Shown: positions 23,769-33,004, counted from the first letter of the stretch. The stretch is DNA of 64,000 nucleotides from GCA-003244245 sp036266995 (GCA_036266995.1 DATAWX010000017.1:1-64000); one strand, 5' to 3'. The notes: generated by a model from the sequence alone, not told the origin. Program-made: numbers and translations.

Positions 23769-25456
23769 CCGACCGACGGGCCGAGCCCGAGCGACTGCGG
23801 CGTGCTGGAATCCGGCGACGGCTGGCGCAGCCCCTCGTCGAGCTCCCCGTACTCGGTCATCAGTGCCCGGCTGCCGCCCCAGGGCGTCGGCTCCTCGGCG
23901 ACCAGCGTGTTCGTGGTCAGCAGCATCCCGGCCACTGACGCCCCGTTCTGCAATGCGGACCGGGCGACCCGCAACGGGTCGATGATGCCCATGGCGACCA
24001 TGTCCCCGTAGCGCCCCGCCAAGGCGTCGAAGCCCTCGTCGACGCCCAGTTGCGCCGTCCGGGCCACCACCTCCTGACCCTGGTAGCCGGCGTTGGCGGC
24101 GATCAGGAAAGCCGGTTCGGTGAGCGCCCTGCGGACGATCTCCACGCCGATGCCGTAGTCGCCGTCGGCGTCCAGGCCATCCAGTGCGGACTCTGCGTGC
24201 AGCAGTGCCGCACCCCCGCCGGCCACGATTCCCTCGGCCATCGCGGCCCGGGTGGCGGACAGCGCGTCCTCAACCCGATGCTGGGTCTCCTTCAGCTCCG
24301 CCGGTGTCGGTGCGCCCACCCGGATCACGGCGACCCGTCCGGTCAGCGCTCCGATCCGGTCGCTGAGCACGTCCTCGTCGACGCCGAACGACGCGCGGTC
24401 GAGCTCGGCGCGCAGCTGGGTGACCCGGAACTCCACGTCGGCGGGCGATCCGGCGCCCCCGACGATGGTGGTGTTGTTCTCGGTAACCCGCACCTGAGCC
24501 GCCCGGCCGAGTTGGTCGATCGTCATCGTCTCCAGGGTGAACCCGGAGTGCTTGCTGTACACGGCACCGCCGGTGATCGCGGCCAGGTCCTCCAGCTTGT
24601 GCAGCCGGCGGTCGCCGAAACCGGGGGCCCGCACCGCGACGCACTGGAAGATCCGGTTGACGTGGTTGTGCACCAGCATGCTCAGCGCGGTGCCCTCGAC
24701 GCTCTCGGCGATGATGACCAGCGGGCGCGGTGCTCGCATGATCTTGTCGAGCAGCGGCATCAACTGCTGGACCTTGGTGATCTTCTCGCTGCACAGCAGG
24801 ATGTACGGGTCCGAGACGATCGCTTCCAGACTGGCCGGATTGGTCACCAGGTACGGCGAGACGTACCCGTTGTCGAACTCGAAGCCCTCGACGAACTCGA
24901 CGCTCATCCCGTTGGCCGCTGACTCCTCCACCGTGACGATGCCGCCGTCGCCGACGGTGTGCAGCGCCTTGGCGATGACCGCACCGACCGCATCGTCGTC
25001 GTTGGCCGAGATCGCCGCGACCCGCGCGTAGTCCTGCTCGGAGGACACCGGATGCGCGACCTTCTCCAGATGCTCCACCAGGGCCGCGACGGCCAGGTCG
25101 ACACCGCGTTTGACCAGCACCGGGTTACCGCCGGCGCCGATCGCCTTGAGACCCTCGCGGACGATCGCCTGAGCTATCACGGTGGCGGTGGTGGTGCCGT
25201 CTCCGACGATGTCGTTAGTCTTGATCGCCGCTTCCTTGACCAGCTGGGCGCCCATGTTCTCGAACGGGTCGGAGAGGTGGATCTCCCGCGCGATGGTCAC
25301 ACCGTCGTTGGTGATGACCGGCGATCCGGTGATCTTCTCCAGGATGACGTTGCGGCCCTTCGGCCCGAGCGTCGATTTGACAGCGTCGGCCAGCTTGTCG
25401 ACTCCGGCTCGCAGCAGGTCGCGGGCTTCGGCGTCGAACCGCAGTTCCTTGGCCAT
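23765..25456 (-). CDS. GroEL-type chaperonin dedicated to the monooxygenase (MimG-like)
   Basis: 563 aa Hsp60. The ATP site LGPKGRNVIL and GDGTTTATV is intact and the apical domain is complete. The C terminus ends in PSPDSSTPQSLGLGPSVG rather than the Gly-Gly-Met repeats of housekeeping GroEL, and there is no groES beside it. GroEL-like genes downstream of mimABCD/prmABCD are known to be required for folding of the large hydroxylase subunit in mycobacteria. It lies 52 bp after the alcohol dehydrogenase gene and overlaps the Nramp gene. Confidence 0.95.
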   Translation of the reverse strand: MAKELRFDAEARDLLRAGVDKLADAVKSTLGPKGRNVILEKITGSPVITNDGVTIAREIHLSDPFENMGAQLVKEAAIKTNDIVGDGTTTATVIAQAIVREGLKAIGAGGNPVLVKRGVDLAVAALVEHLEKVAHPVSSEQDYARVAAISANDDDAVGAVIAKALHTVGDGGIVTVEESAANGMSVEFVEGFEFDNGYVSPYLVTNPASLEAIVSDPYILLCSEKITKVQQLMPLLDKIMRAPRPLVIIAESVEGTALSMLVHNHVNRIFQCVAVRAPGFGDRRLHKLEDLAAITGGAVYSKHSGFTLETMTIDQLGRAAQVRVTENNTTIVGGAGSPADVEFRVTQLRAELDRASFGVDEDVLSDRIGALTGRVAVIRVGAPTPAELKETQHRVEDALSATRAAMAEGIVAGGGAALLHAESALDGLDADGDYGIGVEIVRRALTEPAFLIAANAGYQGQEVVARTAQLGVDEGFDALAGRYGDMVAMGIIDPLRVARSALQNGASVAGMLLTTNTLVAEEPTPWGGSRALMTEYGELDEGLRQPSPDSSTPQSLGLGPSVG

Positions 25457-25508
25457 GAGATCTCCTACTCGTCGAAGGTGCTGGCGGCGAAGTGGGCTGG
25501 TGATTCGG

Positions 25509-26534
25509 TCACGGCACGAGGATCGCCCGGCCGCGAACGCGACCAGCGTCGAGATCGGCGAGCGCCTCGACCGCGTCGTCCAGGGGGTAGGTCCGGGTGT
25601 GCAGGGTTACCTTCCCCGCTTGGGCGAGCACCATGAGCTCTGCGAGGTCGTTGTAGGTCCCGACGATGTTGCCGATGATGTTGCGCTCGGTGGAGATGAT
25701 GTCGAGCGTCGGGATGGTCACCGTGCCGCCGTAGCCGATGACGAAGTACGAGCCGGCCCGGCCGGTCATCTGGAACCCGTCGTGCTCGGCGCCCTGCTCG
25801 GCGACGAAGTCGAGCACCACCTCGGCGCCACGCCCGCCGGTGAGGTCCTTCACCGCGTCGATCTGCCCACCGTCGGCGACGACGGTATGGTGCGCGCCGA
25901 GTTGCTCGGCGAGCTTGAGCGCGTCAGGGTTGCGGTCCACCACGATGATCTTTGCGGCGGTCAGCGCGGCAAGGCACTGGATGCCGATATGGCCCAGCCC
26001 ACCCGCCCCGATGAGCACTGCGGTGGTTCCCGGGTAGAGCAGCGGGATGGCTTTGCGCACGGCGTGGTAGGCGGTGATGCCGGCGTCGGCGAGCGCCGCG
26101 ACGTCCTCCGGTCTGGTCTGTGGGTCGAGCTTGACGCAGGCTCGCCCCGAGGTCAGCAGGTACTCGGCCATCCCGCCGTCATGGCTCAGCCCGGGAAAAC
26201 TGCTGTCGATGCAGTGCATGTCGTCGCCGGCCCGGCAGGCTCGGCACAGCCCGCAGGTGGGCGTGGGATGAAGGATCACCGTGTCGCCGACGGCGACGTT
26301 GGTGACCGCCGCGCCGATCTCGTACACCCAGCCGGCGTTCTCGTGGCCGATCGTGTAGGGCAGCGCGGGAGCCATCGCCTGCGCCCACTGGCCCTCGATG
26401 ATGTGCAGATCGGTGCGGCACACCCCCGCGCCGCCGATCTTGACGATGACATCGAGCGGTCCGGAGATCGTCGGTTCCGGCGCTTGCTCGACGACAGGTT
26501 GGTGGTGGTATTCGTGCAGCCGGACGGCTCTCAT
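25509..26534 (-). CDS. Zinc-dependent alcohol dehydrogenase (MDR), propanol type
   Basis: 341 aa. Catalytic Zn ligands are Cys39 (GVCRTDLH) and His64/Glu65 (IGHEN); structural Zn cysteines are Cys94, Cys97, Cys100 and Cys108 (CGLCRACRAGDDMHC). The Rossmann NAD motif is LIGAGGLGHIGIQ with an acidic Asp at the end of the next strand (IIVVDRN), favouring NAD over NADP. In propane-oxidation operons such enzymes convert 2-propanol to acetone or 1-propanol to propanal. The start codon overlaps the stop of the DUF59 gene (ATGA). Confidence 0.93.
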   Translation of the reverse strand: MRAVRLHEYHHQPVVEQAPEPTISGPLDVIVKIGGAGVCRTDLHIIEGQWAQAMAPALPYTIGHENAGWVYEIGAAVTNVAVGDTVILHPTPTCGLCRACRAGDDMHCIDSSFPGLSHDGGMAEYLLTSGRACVKLDPQTRPEDVAALADAGITAYHAVRKAIPLLYPGTTAVLIGAGGLGHIGIQCLAALTAAKIIVVDRNPDALKLAEQLGAHHTVVADGGQIDAVKDLTGGRGAEVVLDFVAEQGAEHDGFQMTGRAGSYFVIGYGGTVTIPTLDIISTERNIIGNIVGTYNDLAELMVLAQAGKVTLHTRTYPLDDAVEALADLDAGRVRGRAILVP

Positions 26535-27250
26535 TGACCCTTTCCCTCCGTAGTGCGATACCGCTCCCGCAGCAGTCCCCGGCAGACGCCGGCGTTGGCG
26601 TCCACGCTGACCCGAGTGGTCCGAGCCCGGCGCAGGTGCAGGGGCAGCGCGTGGGCTCCGATCGCCGCGCCGGTCACCGGGTCGATCAGCAGCGGGTCGC
26701 CGTCGCCGGCGGGCAGGCCGAGTTCGGCGCGCCGGGATCGCAGCCGCTCGCGATCCGTCGACGCCGGGACCGCGCCGAGGGTGAGCCCGGCCAGCTCATC
26801 GGCCGTGGCGCCGACGGCCAGCAGGGGGCGGCACACCCGGTCGGTGCCGGCCATCACCGCCTTGCGCAGGAAGTCGGCGCGCAGCTCGTCCAACTCGGCG
26901 ACGGCCTGCCCGTCGAAGGATTGGACGAATCCGGCCCGGGCGGCGATCCCGCCGTTGATCTCATTCGACGCGAAGTGATCCTCCAGCACCACTTCCGCCC
27001 GGCGAACGCCGGGCACCGCGGCGACTGCATCAAAGGCGTCGGCCACCATGAGGAAGGCGAAGTTGGGCGCGCAGAAATAGGTCGGGAGCCGCAGCCGCAC
27101 GACGGCCTTACCGGAGTCCGACACCCGGCAACCGGCGACGAACCCGAGATCGGTCACGGCCTCGTCCAGCTCCGGGTCGCGCACCTGGTGCAAGGCCGAC
27201 CAGGCCGCGGCGGTGAGGGCCGCGGCCTGGTCGGCGGCCACGCCGGTCAT
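26531..27250 (-). CDS. MIP18/DUF59-family metal-sulfur assembly protein
   Basis: 239 aa. The first 100 residues form a DUF59 domain: LHQVRDPELDEAVTDLGFV and VRLRLPTYFCAPNFAFLMV with the conserved Cys, comparable to PaaD/SufT proteins that help insert metal clusters. The second half is a conserved extension of unknown role (FVQSFDGQAVAELDELRADF). Genes like this are a regular part of group 5 monooxygenase operons. Probable role: maturing the reductase 2Fe-2S cluster or the di-iron centre. Both ends overlap neighbours by 4 bases, so it is firmly in the operon. Confidence 0.85.
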   Translation of the reverse strand: MTGVAADQAAALTAAAWSALHQVRDPELDEAVTDLGFVAGCRVSDSGKAVVRLRLPTYFCAPNFAFLMVADAFDAVAAVPGVRRAEVVLEDHFASNEINGGIAARAGFVQSFDGQAVAELDELRADFLRKAVMAGTDRVCRPLLAVGATADELAGLTLGAVPASTDRERLRSRRAELGLPAGDGDPLLIDPVTGAAIGAHALPLHLRRARTTRVSVDANAGVCRGLLRERYRTTEGKGQ

Positions 27251-28296
27251 ATCGAGGCCGGCGCGGCCAGCGGTTGTGCTCCTTCGGGCCCGGCCGGCAC
27301 GGGCAGGTCCAGCTCGGCCGGCACCTTGATGTCATAGAGCCGGGCAGCGTTGAGGCCCAGGATCTTCTTCTTGGCCTGGGTGCTCACCGGCGCGTAGTCG
27401 GCCAACTCGGGGTCGGTCGGCATCTTCCAGTCGACGAAACCCTCGACCTGCCAGCGCGGCTCCCAGATCGCATAGTCGGCGCCGAAGATCAGCTTGTCCT
27501 CGCCGAGCCAGAACATCAGCTCCCCCATGACCTTGGCGAAGAACCGGGGCCGGGCATGCATGAGGCCACCGACGACCACCGCCAGGCCCGCATACACGTT
27601 GGGTTCCTGGGTGGCCATGAAGCAGAAATCCTCGATCCGCGGCAGCCCGACGTGCTCGACGATGAAGTTCAGCTCGGGGAAGTTCGTCGCCGCGAAGTCG
27701 ACGTCCGCCACGTCGAAGGCGTCCTTGTCCAACGGCCAGATCGTCGGGCCCTTGTGCACGTGGATGTTCTTGACCCCCAGCTCCTGACATTTCTCCAGGT
27801 AACGAGCCGCCTCGGGGCTCTTGAGGGTCCAGCCCCGGGAGTCCCCACGCCATTCGGCGGTGTAGAGCTTCGCCCCCTTGCAGCCCCAACGCGCGACGTT
27901 GTCCGCCAACTCCTTGAGGCCCTCGTCGCCGGCCCGGGGGTCCCATCGGGTGTTGACGATGAACTTGCCCGGGTGTCTTTCGGCCAGTGCGGCGTTGACT
28001 TCGGTGGTGTTGAAACCGTTGCGGTACCACTGCTTCAGATAGGTCGGCTGGAAGATCGCGACGTCGACGTGGCCCTCCTCGAACAGGTGGCGCATCATCA
28101 TGTCTTCGGGATACTTCTGAAACTGCTCGATCGACCAGTGGGTCTCCGGTGGGCCGAGGCTCTGGTATGCGTGGAAGCACTCGATCCAGCCCTTGGCGTA
28201 CTGCTCCTGGCCGGGTACCCAGTTCGCCGGACTGGCGTCCCAGAAATGGGTGTGGCCGTCGACGACGAAGTATTTCTCGCCATCCTTCTCGTACAT
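27247..28296 (-). CDS. Amidohydrolase-family protein of the propane-monooxygenase operon
   Basis: 349 aa TIM-barrel metal hydrolase of the amidohydrolase_2 type. The metal-binding HxH is in VVDGHTHFWD; further likely ligands are the His in VKNIHVHKGP and the His in FIVEHVGLPR, and the last Asp in KLIFGADYAIWE. A homologue is regularly present after the coupling protein in prm and mim clusters, but its reaction is not established. No signal peptide is present. It lies 45 bp after the coupling-protein gene. Confidence 0.9.
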   Translation of the reverse strand: MYEKDGEKYFVVDGHTHFWDASPANWVPGQEQYAKGWIECFHAYQSLGPPETHWSIEQFQKYPEDMMMRHLFEEGHVDVAIFQPTYLKQWYRNGFNTTEVNAALAERHPGKFIVNTRWDPRAGDEGLKELADNVARWGCKGAKLYTAEWRGDSRGWTLKSPEAARYLEKCQELGVKNIHVHKGPTIWPLDKDAFDVADVDFAATNFPELNFIVEHVGLPRIEDFCFMATQEPNVYAGLAVVVGGLMHARPRFFAKVMGELMFWLGEDKLIFGADYAIWEPRWQVEGFVDWKMPTDPELADYAPVSTQAKKKILGLNAARLYDIKVPAELDLPVPAGPEGAQPLAAPASI

Positions 28297-28341
28297 GTGC
28301 GTCCTCCTCTGGGCAGGATTGAGTGCTGCCGAAGTGGGCGG

Positions 28342-28716
28342 TTACTTCGATCCGGCCGTCAGGTCGAAACCGATGTACTCCCCCGCGTCCTCGGGATTCG
28401 CGAACATGATCGTCCGATCGTCCTCGTGGATCATGCGCCCGTAGTGTGTGGACATGTTCTCCTCGAACTCCGCGGCGTCGAAGAAACCGGGCTCCTCACC
28501 GAGCGCTTCGGAGATCTCGTCGTAGACGACGTCCATGCGGTTGGTCGCGTCGACCCGGATCATCGACGGCAGCGGCGTCACGCGCACACCGGGCTTGGTG
28601 CTCATGACGGCGGCCACCACCTCGCCGACCTGGTTGTTCATCAGGGTGAAACCACACATGTTGGACGCCGTGTTATCCGCCTTGAACGGACTTTCTGCGG
28701 TTTTGAACCTGGTCAC
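28342..28716 (-). CDS. prmD: Soluble di-iron monooxygenase coupling/effector protein (PrmD/MimD, MmoB-like)
   Basis: 124 aa from GTG 28716, which overlaps the small-subunit stop as GTGA. The MmoB-like core is MCGFTLMNNQVGEVVAAVMS and SMIRVDATNRMDVVYDEI. These cofactor-less proteins bind the hydroxylase and tune substrate access and electron transfer. The C-terminal YGRMIHEDDRTIMFANPEDA is typical for the propane branch. A longer frame runs back to 28890 but lies within the small-subunit gene. Confidence 0.93.
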   Translation of the reverse strand: MTRFKTAESPFKADNTASNMCGFTLMNNQVGEVVAAVMSTKPGVRVTPLPSMIRVDATNRMDVVYDEISEALGEEPGFFDAAEFEENMSTHYGRMIHEDDRTIMFANPEDAGEYIGFDLTAGSK

Positions 28717-29882
28717 TGCGCCAACTCCTTCGGTATTTCCAGACCTAGCTCGGAAACGATGCCGCTGAACCGGCTCTTCGCCCGGTCCAGACCGTCCTCG
28801 AAGCGGGGCGGCTTCGAGTCGGGCTGCGACCAGAGCGGCTGTAGTGTCCGGGCCGCCGCGATACTGCTGGCCACCCACTCCGAAAGCCACTGTTGCATGA
28901 TCGCCTTATTGTGGTCGGCGAACTCGCGATCATTGGTCAGCAACGCGAACATGGCTTTGGTGTATCGCAGATCCCGCTCGGCGTAGTCGTATTCCTCCGC
29001 GCCGACGATCGTGGGAGTGACCCAGTCACCGTTGCCCGGCGAGGCCTGCTGCACCAGGTTGCTCCGGAACAACTCACCGACAAGAGGCTCGAAGACGACG
29101 TTCGCCGCGAAAATCGCCTCACACCAGTCGTCAATGGCGGTGAGCGCTTCGGCGGTCTTGCGGACGCCCTGCCACGCCGGGTCACTATTCCAGGTCTCGA
29201 TGTGTGCCGCGCCGTCGAAGCCGGTTATCTCCTCGCTCAGCGTCAGGTTGTACAGCGCTAAATCCTGAGCGGCCCTGATCCGGTGCATGCTGTTGACGGA
29301 GATCGCGTTGTTGTGCATGTTCGTCGGCGCCCGGCGGTTGGCGTTGGCGAACAGGTACAGCCCAAGGCCGTGATCGACGTGCATCCAGGCCCCGACGTGG
29401 TTTTCCACGAAGCGCACCCAGTTTGGGTTCCACTGTTCGAACGCCTTCGCCTGGCGGGCCGCCGCGATGTTCTGGTTGAGCTGCCGCACGACGTTGGAGT
29501 TGTAACGGTAGAGGGTGAGCTCCCACTCCTCGTTGGGGTCACGGAACTCGTGCCAGCCGTGTGCCGGCCAGTCGTAGCCCTTGCCCCCGGATCCGGGGAA
29601 ACGCTCCGGTTCCGGTCGGTCCGAACCCCACGCCTTCAGGACCGTCCAGTCCAGCGGGTAGCCGCCCCGGCCATCGGAGAATCCGTAGAGCCAACCCTGG
29701 CTGAGATAGTGCCTCGGGTCGGGCTGGACCTCGACGGTGACGTCTTCGTAGTGCGTCTGCTTGCGCTTCTGCGGGATGTAGTAGTTGTACCGGCGCGCGG
29801 TCGAGTCCGGGAATTCCTTGGCGCCGGCTTCAGCGTCAGTAAAGACAGGCTTCGGTACGCTGCGTTCTTGCGCGGTGGTCAT
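28713..29882 (-). CDS. prmC: Propane monooxygenase-type hydroxylase small (beta) subunit
   Basis: 389 aa from ATG 29882, which has GGAGGAG 8 bases upstream; a longer frame begins at 29918. It is a ferritin-fold subunit lacking the iron ligands, like MmoY. Recognisable stretches are RRYNYYIPQKRKQTHYEDVT near the N terminus and DHGLGLYLFANANRRAPTNM in the middle. It pairs with the large subunit in an alpha2beta2 hydroxylase. The order large subunit-reductase-small subunit-coupling protein is that of group 5 monooxygenases (PrmABCD, MimABCD, ThmADBC). Confidence 0.94.
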   Translation of the reverse strand: MTTAQERSVPKPVFTDAEAGAKEFPDSTARRYNYYIPQKRKQTHYEDVTVEVQPDPRHYLSQGWLYGFSDGRGGYPLDWTVLKAWGSDRPEPERFPGSGGKGYDWPAHGWHEFRDPNEEWELTLYRYNSNVVRQLNQNIAAARQAKAFEQWNPNWVRFVENHVGAWMHVDHGLGLYLFANANRRAPTNMHNNAISVNSMHRIRAAQDLALYNLTLSEEITGFDGAAHIETWNSDPAWQGVRKTAEALTAIDDWCEAIFAANVVFEPLVGELFRSNLVQQASPGNGDWVTPTIVGAEEYDYAERDLRYTKAMFALLTNDREFADHNKAIMQQWLSEWVASSIAAARTLQPLWSQPDSKPPRFEDGLDRAKSRFSGIVSELGLEIPKELAQ

Positions 29883-29898
29883 CAGTCTCTCCTCCTCC

Positions 29899-30948
29899 TC
29901 ACTTCTCGGCGGCGTCACCGGTCGTGGTGAACTTGTCGTAGTAGATACGTTTCTCGGCCACCCCGAGAACGGTGAGCAGTGGCATCGCCGCCTCCACCAT
30001 CGGTGGTGGCCCGCACACGTAGGCGTGCGCGCCCTTGAGGTCTTTCTCGAACCGCTTCACCACGTCGGTGATCAGACCAACCTCGCCGTCCCAGGCGTCC
30101 TCCTGGGTCGGCTCGGACAGCGCCGGCACGAACCGAAAGCCCGGCAACGACGTCTCGAGGGCGTGCAGCTCCTTTTCGAAACAGAGATCACGGCGGCGCC
30201 GGGCGCCGTAGTAGTACGTTGCCTTGCGCTGGATGCCGCGTTCGGACATCGAGCGCAGCAGCGACAGGATCGGCGCCATCCCGGCCCCGCCACCAACGAA
30301 GATCAGATCGGCGTCGTGGCTCTCCCGGAGGGTGAACATCCCGTAGGGCCCGGTGAGGTTCAGCGTGTCGCCCACGGCCAGCCGGGTATCCAGGAAATGT
30401 GAGAACAATCCGTCCGGATAGACCTTGATGACGAACTCGAGCTGCCCGTTCTCCCGGCAGGATGTGTTGGCCATCGAGAATGACCGGGTCTCCTCGGTGC
30501 CGGGAATGGTGACGTCTACATACTGCCCCGGGAAGAACTTGATTTCCGGTGGTTTCACCAACCGGAGCACGAGGTGCCGCATGTCGTGGGTGACCGGCTC
30601 GTTGGAAACGACCTCGGCGACCGCCTGCTGAATCGGCAGCCCCGAGCGGATCATGTCCTCATCGAAGTTCAGGAGCTCGATGGTGAGGTCCTCGTACGGG
30701 TGTGCCCGGCACAGCAGCGTGAAGCCTTCCTCCTTTTCGTAGTCGGGTAGCGCGAACGTCGAGTACCGATCGAGCTCGATGTCGTCGCCATCGAGAACGA
30801 ACGACTTGCAGGAGGAGCACTGACCTTCCTTGCAGCCGTGCATCAGCATGATTCCCTGCTGGAACGCGGCATGCAGAATCGTCTCGTCCTCGCCGACCTC
30901 GATCTCGATACCGACCGGCTCGAAGCGAACGACATGCTTGTCAGCCAT
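29899..30948 (-). CDS. prmB: Monooxygenase NADH reductase (2Fe-2S/FAD)
   Basis: 349 aa from ATG 30948, placed 5 bases after a GAGG; a longer frame begins at 30972. N-terminal plant-type ferredoxin with Cys39, Cys44, Cys47 and Cys80 (HGCKEGQCSSCKSF and LLCRAHPY), then an FAD domain (RSFSMANTS) and an NAD domain (FVGGGAGMAPILSLLRSM). It transfers electrons from NADH to the di-iron hydroxylase. The gene is separated from the large-subunit gene by 116 bp that contain two hairpins, and lies 16 bp before the small-subunit start. Confidence 0.95.
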   Translation of the reverse strand: MADKHVVRFEPVGIEIEVGEDETILHAAFQQGIMLMHGCKEGQCSSCKSFVLDGDDIELDRYSTFALPDYEKEEGFTLLCRAHPYEDLTIELLNFDEDMIRSGLPIQQAVAEVVSNEPVTHDMRHLVLRLVKPPEIKFFPGQYVDVTIPGTEETRSFSMANTSCRENGQLEFVIKVYPDGLFSHFLDTRLAVGDTLNLTGPYGMFTLRESHDADLIFVGGGAGMAPILSLLRSMSERGIQRKATYYYGARRRRDLCFEKELHALETSLPGFRFVPALSEPTQEDAWDGEVGLITDVVKRFEKDLKGAHAYVCGPPPMVEAAMPLLTVLGVAEKRIYYDKFTTTGDAAEK

Positions 30949-30977
30949 GACTCCCTCACGCCCGTGCGACACATTCA

Positions 30978-31044
30978 GGGGTGGAATAGGCCCACCCCGG
31001 TGGGGGAGGAGTGCCCGATGTCGGGGCTCAGGCTCTCCTCCCCC
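30978..31044 (-). promoter_or_regulatory. Two consecutive hairpins between large-subunit and reductase genes
   Basis: Within the 116-bp gap, GGGGTGG (30978-30984) pairs with CCACCCC (30992-30998), and GGGGGAGGAG (31002-31011) pairs with CTCCTCCCCC (31035-31044, 23-nt loop). There is no U-tract, so full termination is unlikely. In the mRNA they could slow 3' decay of the large-subunit message or reduce read-through, giving more hydroxylase than reductase. Confidence 0.55.
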
Positions 31045-31064
31045 GGTCGATGCCCGATTACTGC

Positions 31065-32717
31065 TCAGGCGTCGGCAGGCGCCGCCCGTCCAGCGGGGCC
31101 ACCGCGGATGTAGTTCGCGTGGAAGGCTTCCCGCTCCTGCGGCGTCATCTCATTGAGCAGCACGTTAGGGCTCTGCAATGGCGGGCAGCGCCGCAGATGG
31201 TCCAGCGTCCACATCTTCTTGGGATCCAGATTCAGATGCGGTTGCGCAACCAGGGTCTTGCCGTCGTCACGCACATAACCCATGTCGGACACCACGTCGG
31301 CCCAGTTCCAGCCGTGGTAAAGCGTCTCCCACTCCCGCTTGCCGATCAATTGGCCCATGTTCGGGGTTTCCCGGCCTTGGTAGGTCGGCCGGAAGGCTGT
31401 CGTGTCGGTCCAGCGGCATTCCTCGTGACAGTAGGTGCGCCACTGCCCGTTGACCTCGGCCATGACCATGTCCTCCCGGACCAGGCACGGAACCATGCAG
31501 GTCCAGCAGCGGTGCGGGTACACGTAGTCGACATCTTCGAGCACGATCGGGTGGTGCCCGTTCGGCGTTGACAGCCGGTTGTAGTTCTCCCACCACTTGC
31601 CGTACCGGTCGTACCAGCCCGGGTACTTGTACTCGAACCACTCGAAGTCCTTGTCGGTCATCGGGTCGATCCGCCAGTAGTTCGCCAACCAGCCGGTAGC
31701 GAAGAACTGGGCTACCTCATGGACGTAGCCTTTGTTCCAGATCTGGTTCCACGCCTCCTCGATGAGGTCGTGCGGGATCACCAGGCCGTACTTCTCCAGC
31801 GGGACGAGGTAGCTGCGGTAGTAGTCGTCGTAGATCCACCGCCGCCACATCTCGGCGTAGCTCTCCCGATCCTTGCGCCGGTCCTTGGTTCCGTACTCGA
31901 TGAACGTTCCGATGGCCGCGTCCACCACCCGGTGGTTGTTCCACCAGGCATACCGCAGGTCGCGTTGCAGCAACTGGTGGTTACCCTCGTCGGCCAGCGC
32001 CATCAGCAGCGTCGCGTAACCGTTGCTGATGTGCCGGGATTCGTCGGACTGCACCGAGTGGAACACCGTCGGCAGCAGGTAGTCACCGTTCGCGGCGGCC
32101 TCGGCGGGCATGGCCACGAAGAGTGTGTTGGTGAACGCGGTCTCGGCCACGATCGTCAGGTAGATGCTCGCCGCGGTGATGGCATCGCCGGTGATGAATC
32201 CCTCGGCGAACTGCCGGCCGATCGTGCCGCAGTAGTCGTTCTGGAAGTTCCGCAGGCTCGAGTTGAACCCGGCCGGGTCGATATAGTTGTTCATGTACAG
32301 GCGCTTGAGGTTCTGCTGGATTGTGGAGTGCCTGACCTCGTCGATCATCTGGATCGCCTGACCGTTGTGCAGCTCCGGGTTGGGCACCGTCCGGAACAGC
32401 AGCGGCATTGCCCGGGCGGCCGAGATCTCGGGCAGTGGGATGATGCTCAGGAAAAGTTTCTGCCACTCCATCCAGCGTTCCTGCACCTGACGGAACATAT
32501 TACCGCGAATGGCACCGTCGGAAGCTCCGTAAACTCGGTGGTCCTTTTCCTCCTGCATCGGGAAGTAGGACCTCAAGACCTGCTTGAGCGGGTCCTTCTT
32601 CTGCGCTTTGCTGAAAGTGTAGTCGGTGCCGTAGTGCTTCACGGGCTCGTGGTACAACGGCTCCCAGGCGAGCTCCTGGATCTTCTGGTGAGCCTTTGCC
32701 ACACTCTGGCGACTCAT
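31065..32717 (-). CDS. prmA: Propane monooxygenase-type hydroxylase large (alpha) subunit
   Basis: 550 aa from ATG 32717 (AAGGAG 5 bases upstream; a GTG two codons earlier is possible). The di-iron ligands are all in place by comparison with MmoX: Glu97 (PLPEISAA), Glu127 and His130 (DEVRH), Glu192 (VAETAFTN), Glu226 and His229 (DESRH). The length and surrounding gene order fit group 5 soluble di-iron monooxygenases, which hydroxylate propane, and in some relatives tetrahydrofuran, phenol or acetone. The true substrate cannot be read from the sequence. It is the first gene of a nine-gene set running to the Nramp transporter. Confidence 0.95.
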   Translation of the reverse strand: MSRQSVAKAHQKIQELAWEPLYHEPVKHYGTDYTFSKAQKKDPLKQVLRSYFPMQEEKDHRVYGASDGAIRGNMFRQVQERWMEWQKLFLSIIPLPEISAARAMPLLFRTVPNPELHNGQAIQMIDEVRHSTIQQNLKRLYMNNYIDPAGFNSSLRNFQNDYCGTIGRQFAEGFITGDAITAASIYLTIVAETAFTNTLFVAMPAEAAANGDYLLPTVFHSVQSDESRHISNGYATLLMALADEGNHQLLQRDLRYAWWNNHRVVDAAIGTFIEYGTKDRRKDRESYAEMWRRWIYDDYYRSYLVPLEKYGLVIPHDLIEEAWNQIWNKGYVHEVAQFFATGWLANYWRIDPMTDKDFEWFEYKYPGWYDRYGKWWENYNRLSTPNGHHPIVLEDVDYVYPHRCWTCMVPCLVREDMVMAEVNGQWRTYCHEECRWTDTTAFRPTYQGRETPNMGQLIGKREWETLYHGWNWADVVSDMGYVRDDGKTLVAQPHLNLDPKKMWTLDHLRRCPPLQSPNVLLNEMTPQEREAFHANYIRGGPAGRAAPADA

Positions 32718-33004
32718 TGTCACTCCTTACCGGGGCTGTCAGGTCGGCTAAGACGCTAAGACGCTAGGTCTTCAGGCTGGGGCCTTAAGCCTTGATCAAG
32801 TTCTCCTGCGCCTGCACTTCATCTCGTGCGACCCACGGGACATTCGCGCGGCGCCAAACCTCCGTGGTACGGATCACACCGGGTGCAGGGGCGTATCGCG
32901 GTCTCAACTTGAGACAGTGCGACCGGGCTCGGCTGGCTACCGTTTACTTGGCTACAGGACTAGCGTCGAGAAGAACCGAGGGAGTTCCAGGGAGGCAACG
33001 CCCC
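32718..33004. promoter_or_regulatory. Divergent control region of the monooxygenase operon and its activator
   Basis: 287 bp between prmA and the activator gene. It contains a perfect 15-bp palindrome GTCTCAACTTGAGAC at 32901-32915, a 10-bp palindrome CTTGATCAAG at 32791-32800 and a tandem AAGACGCT repeat around 32750-32765. The 15-bp site, about 185 bp upstream of prmA, is the best candidate for binding of the Fis-type HTH of the divergent activator. No clear sigma-70 boxes were placed. Confidence 0.6.

Noticed and set aside
27274..28986. 570-codon plus-strand frame opposite the amidohydrolase and coupling-protein genes
   Set aside because: The longest shadow in the window; wholly antisense to well-recognised operon genes.
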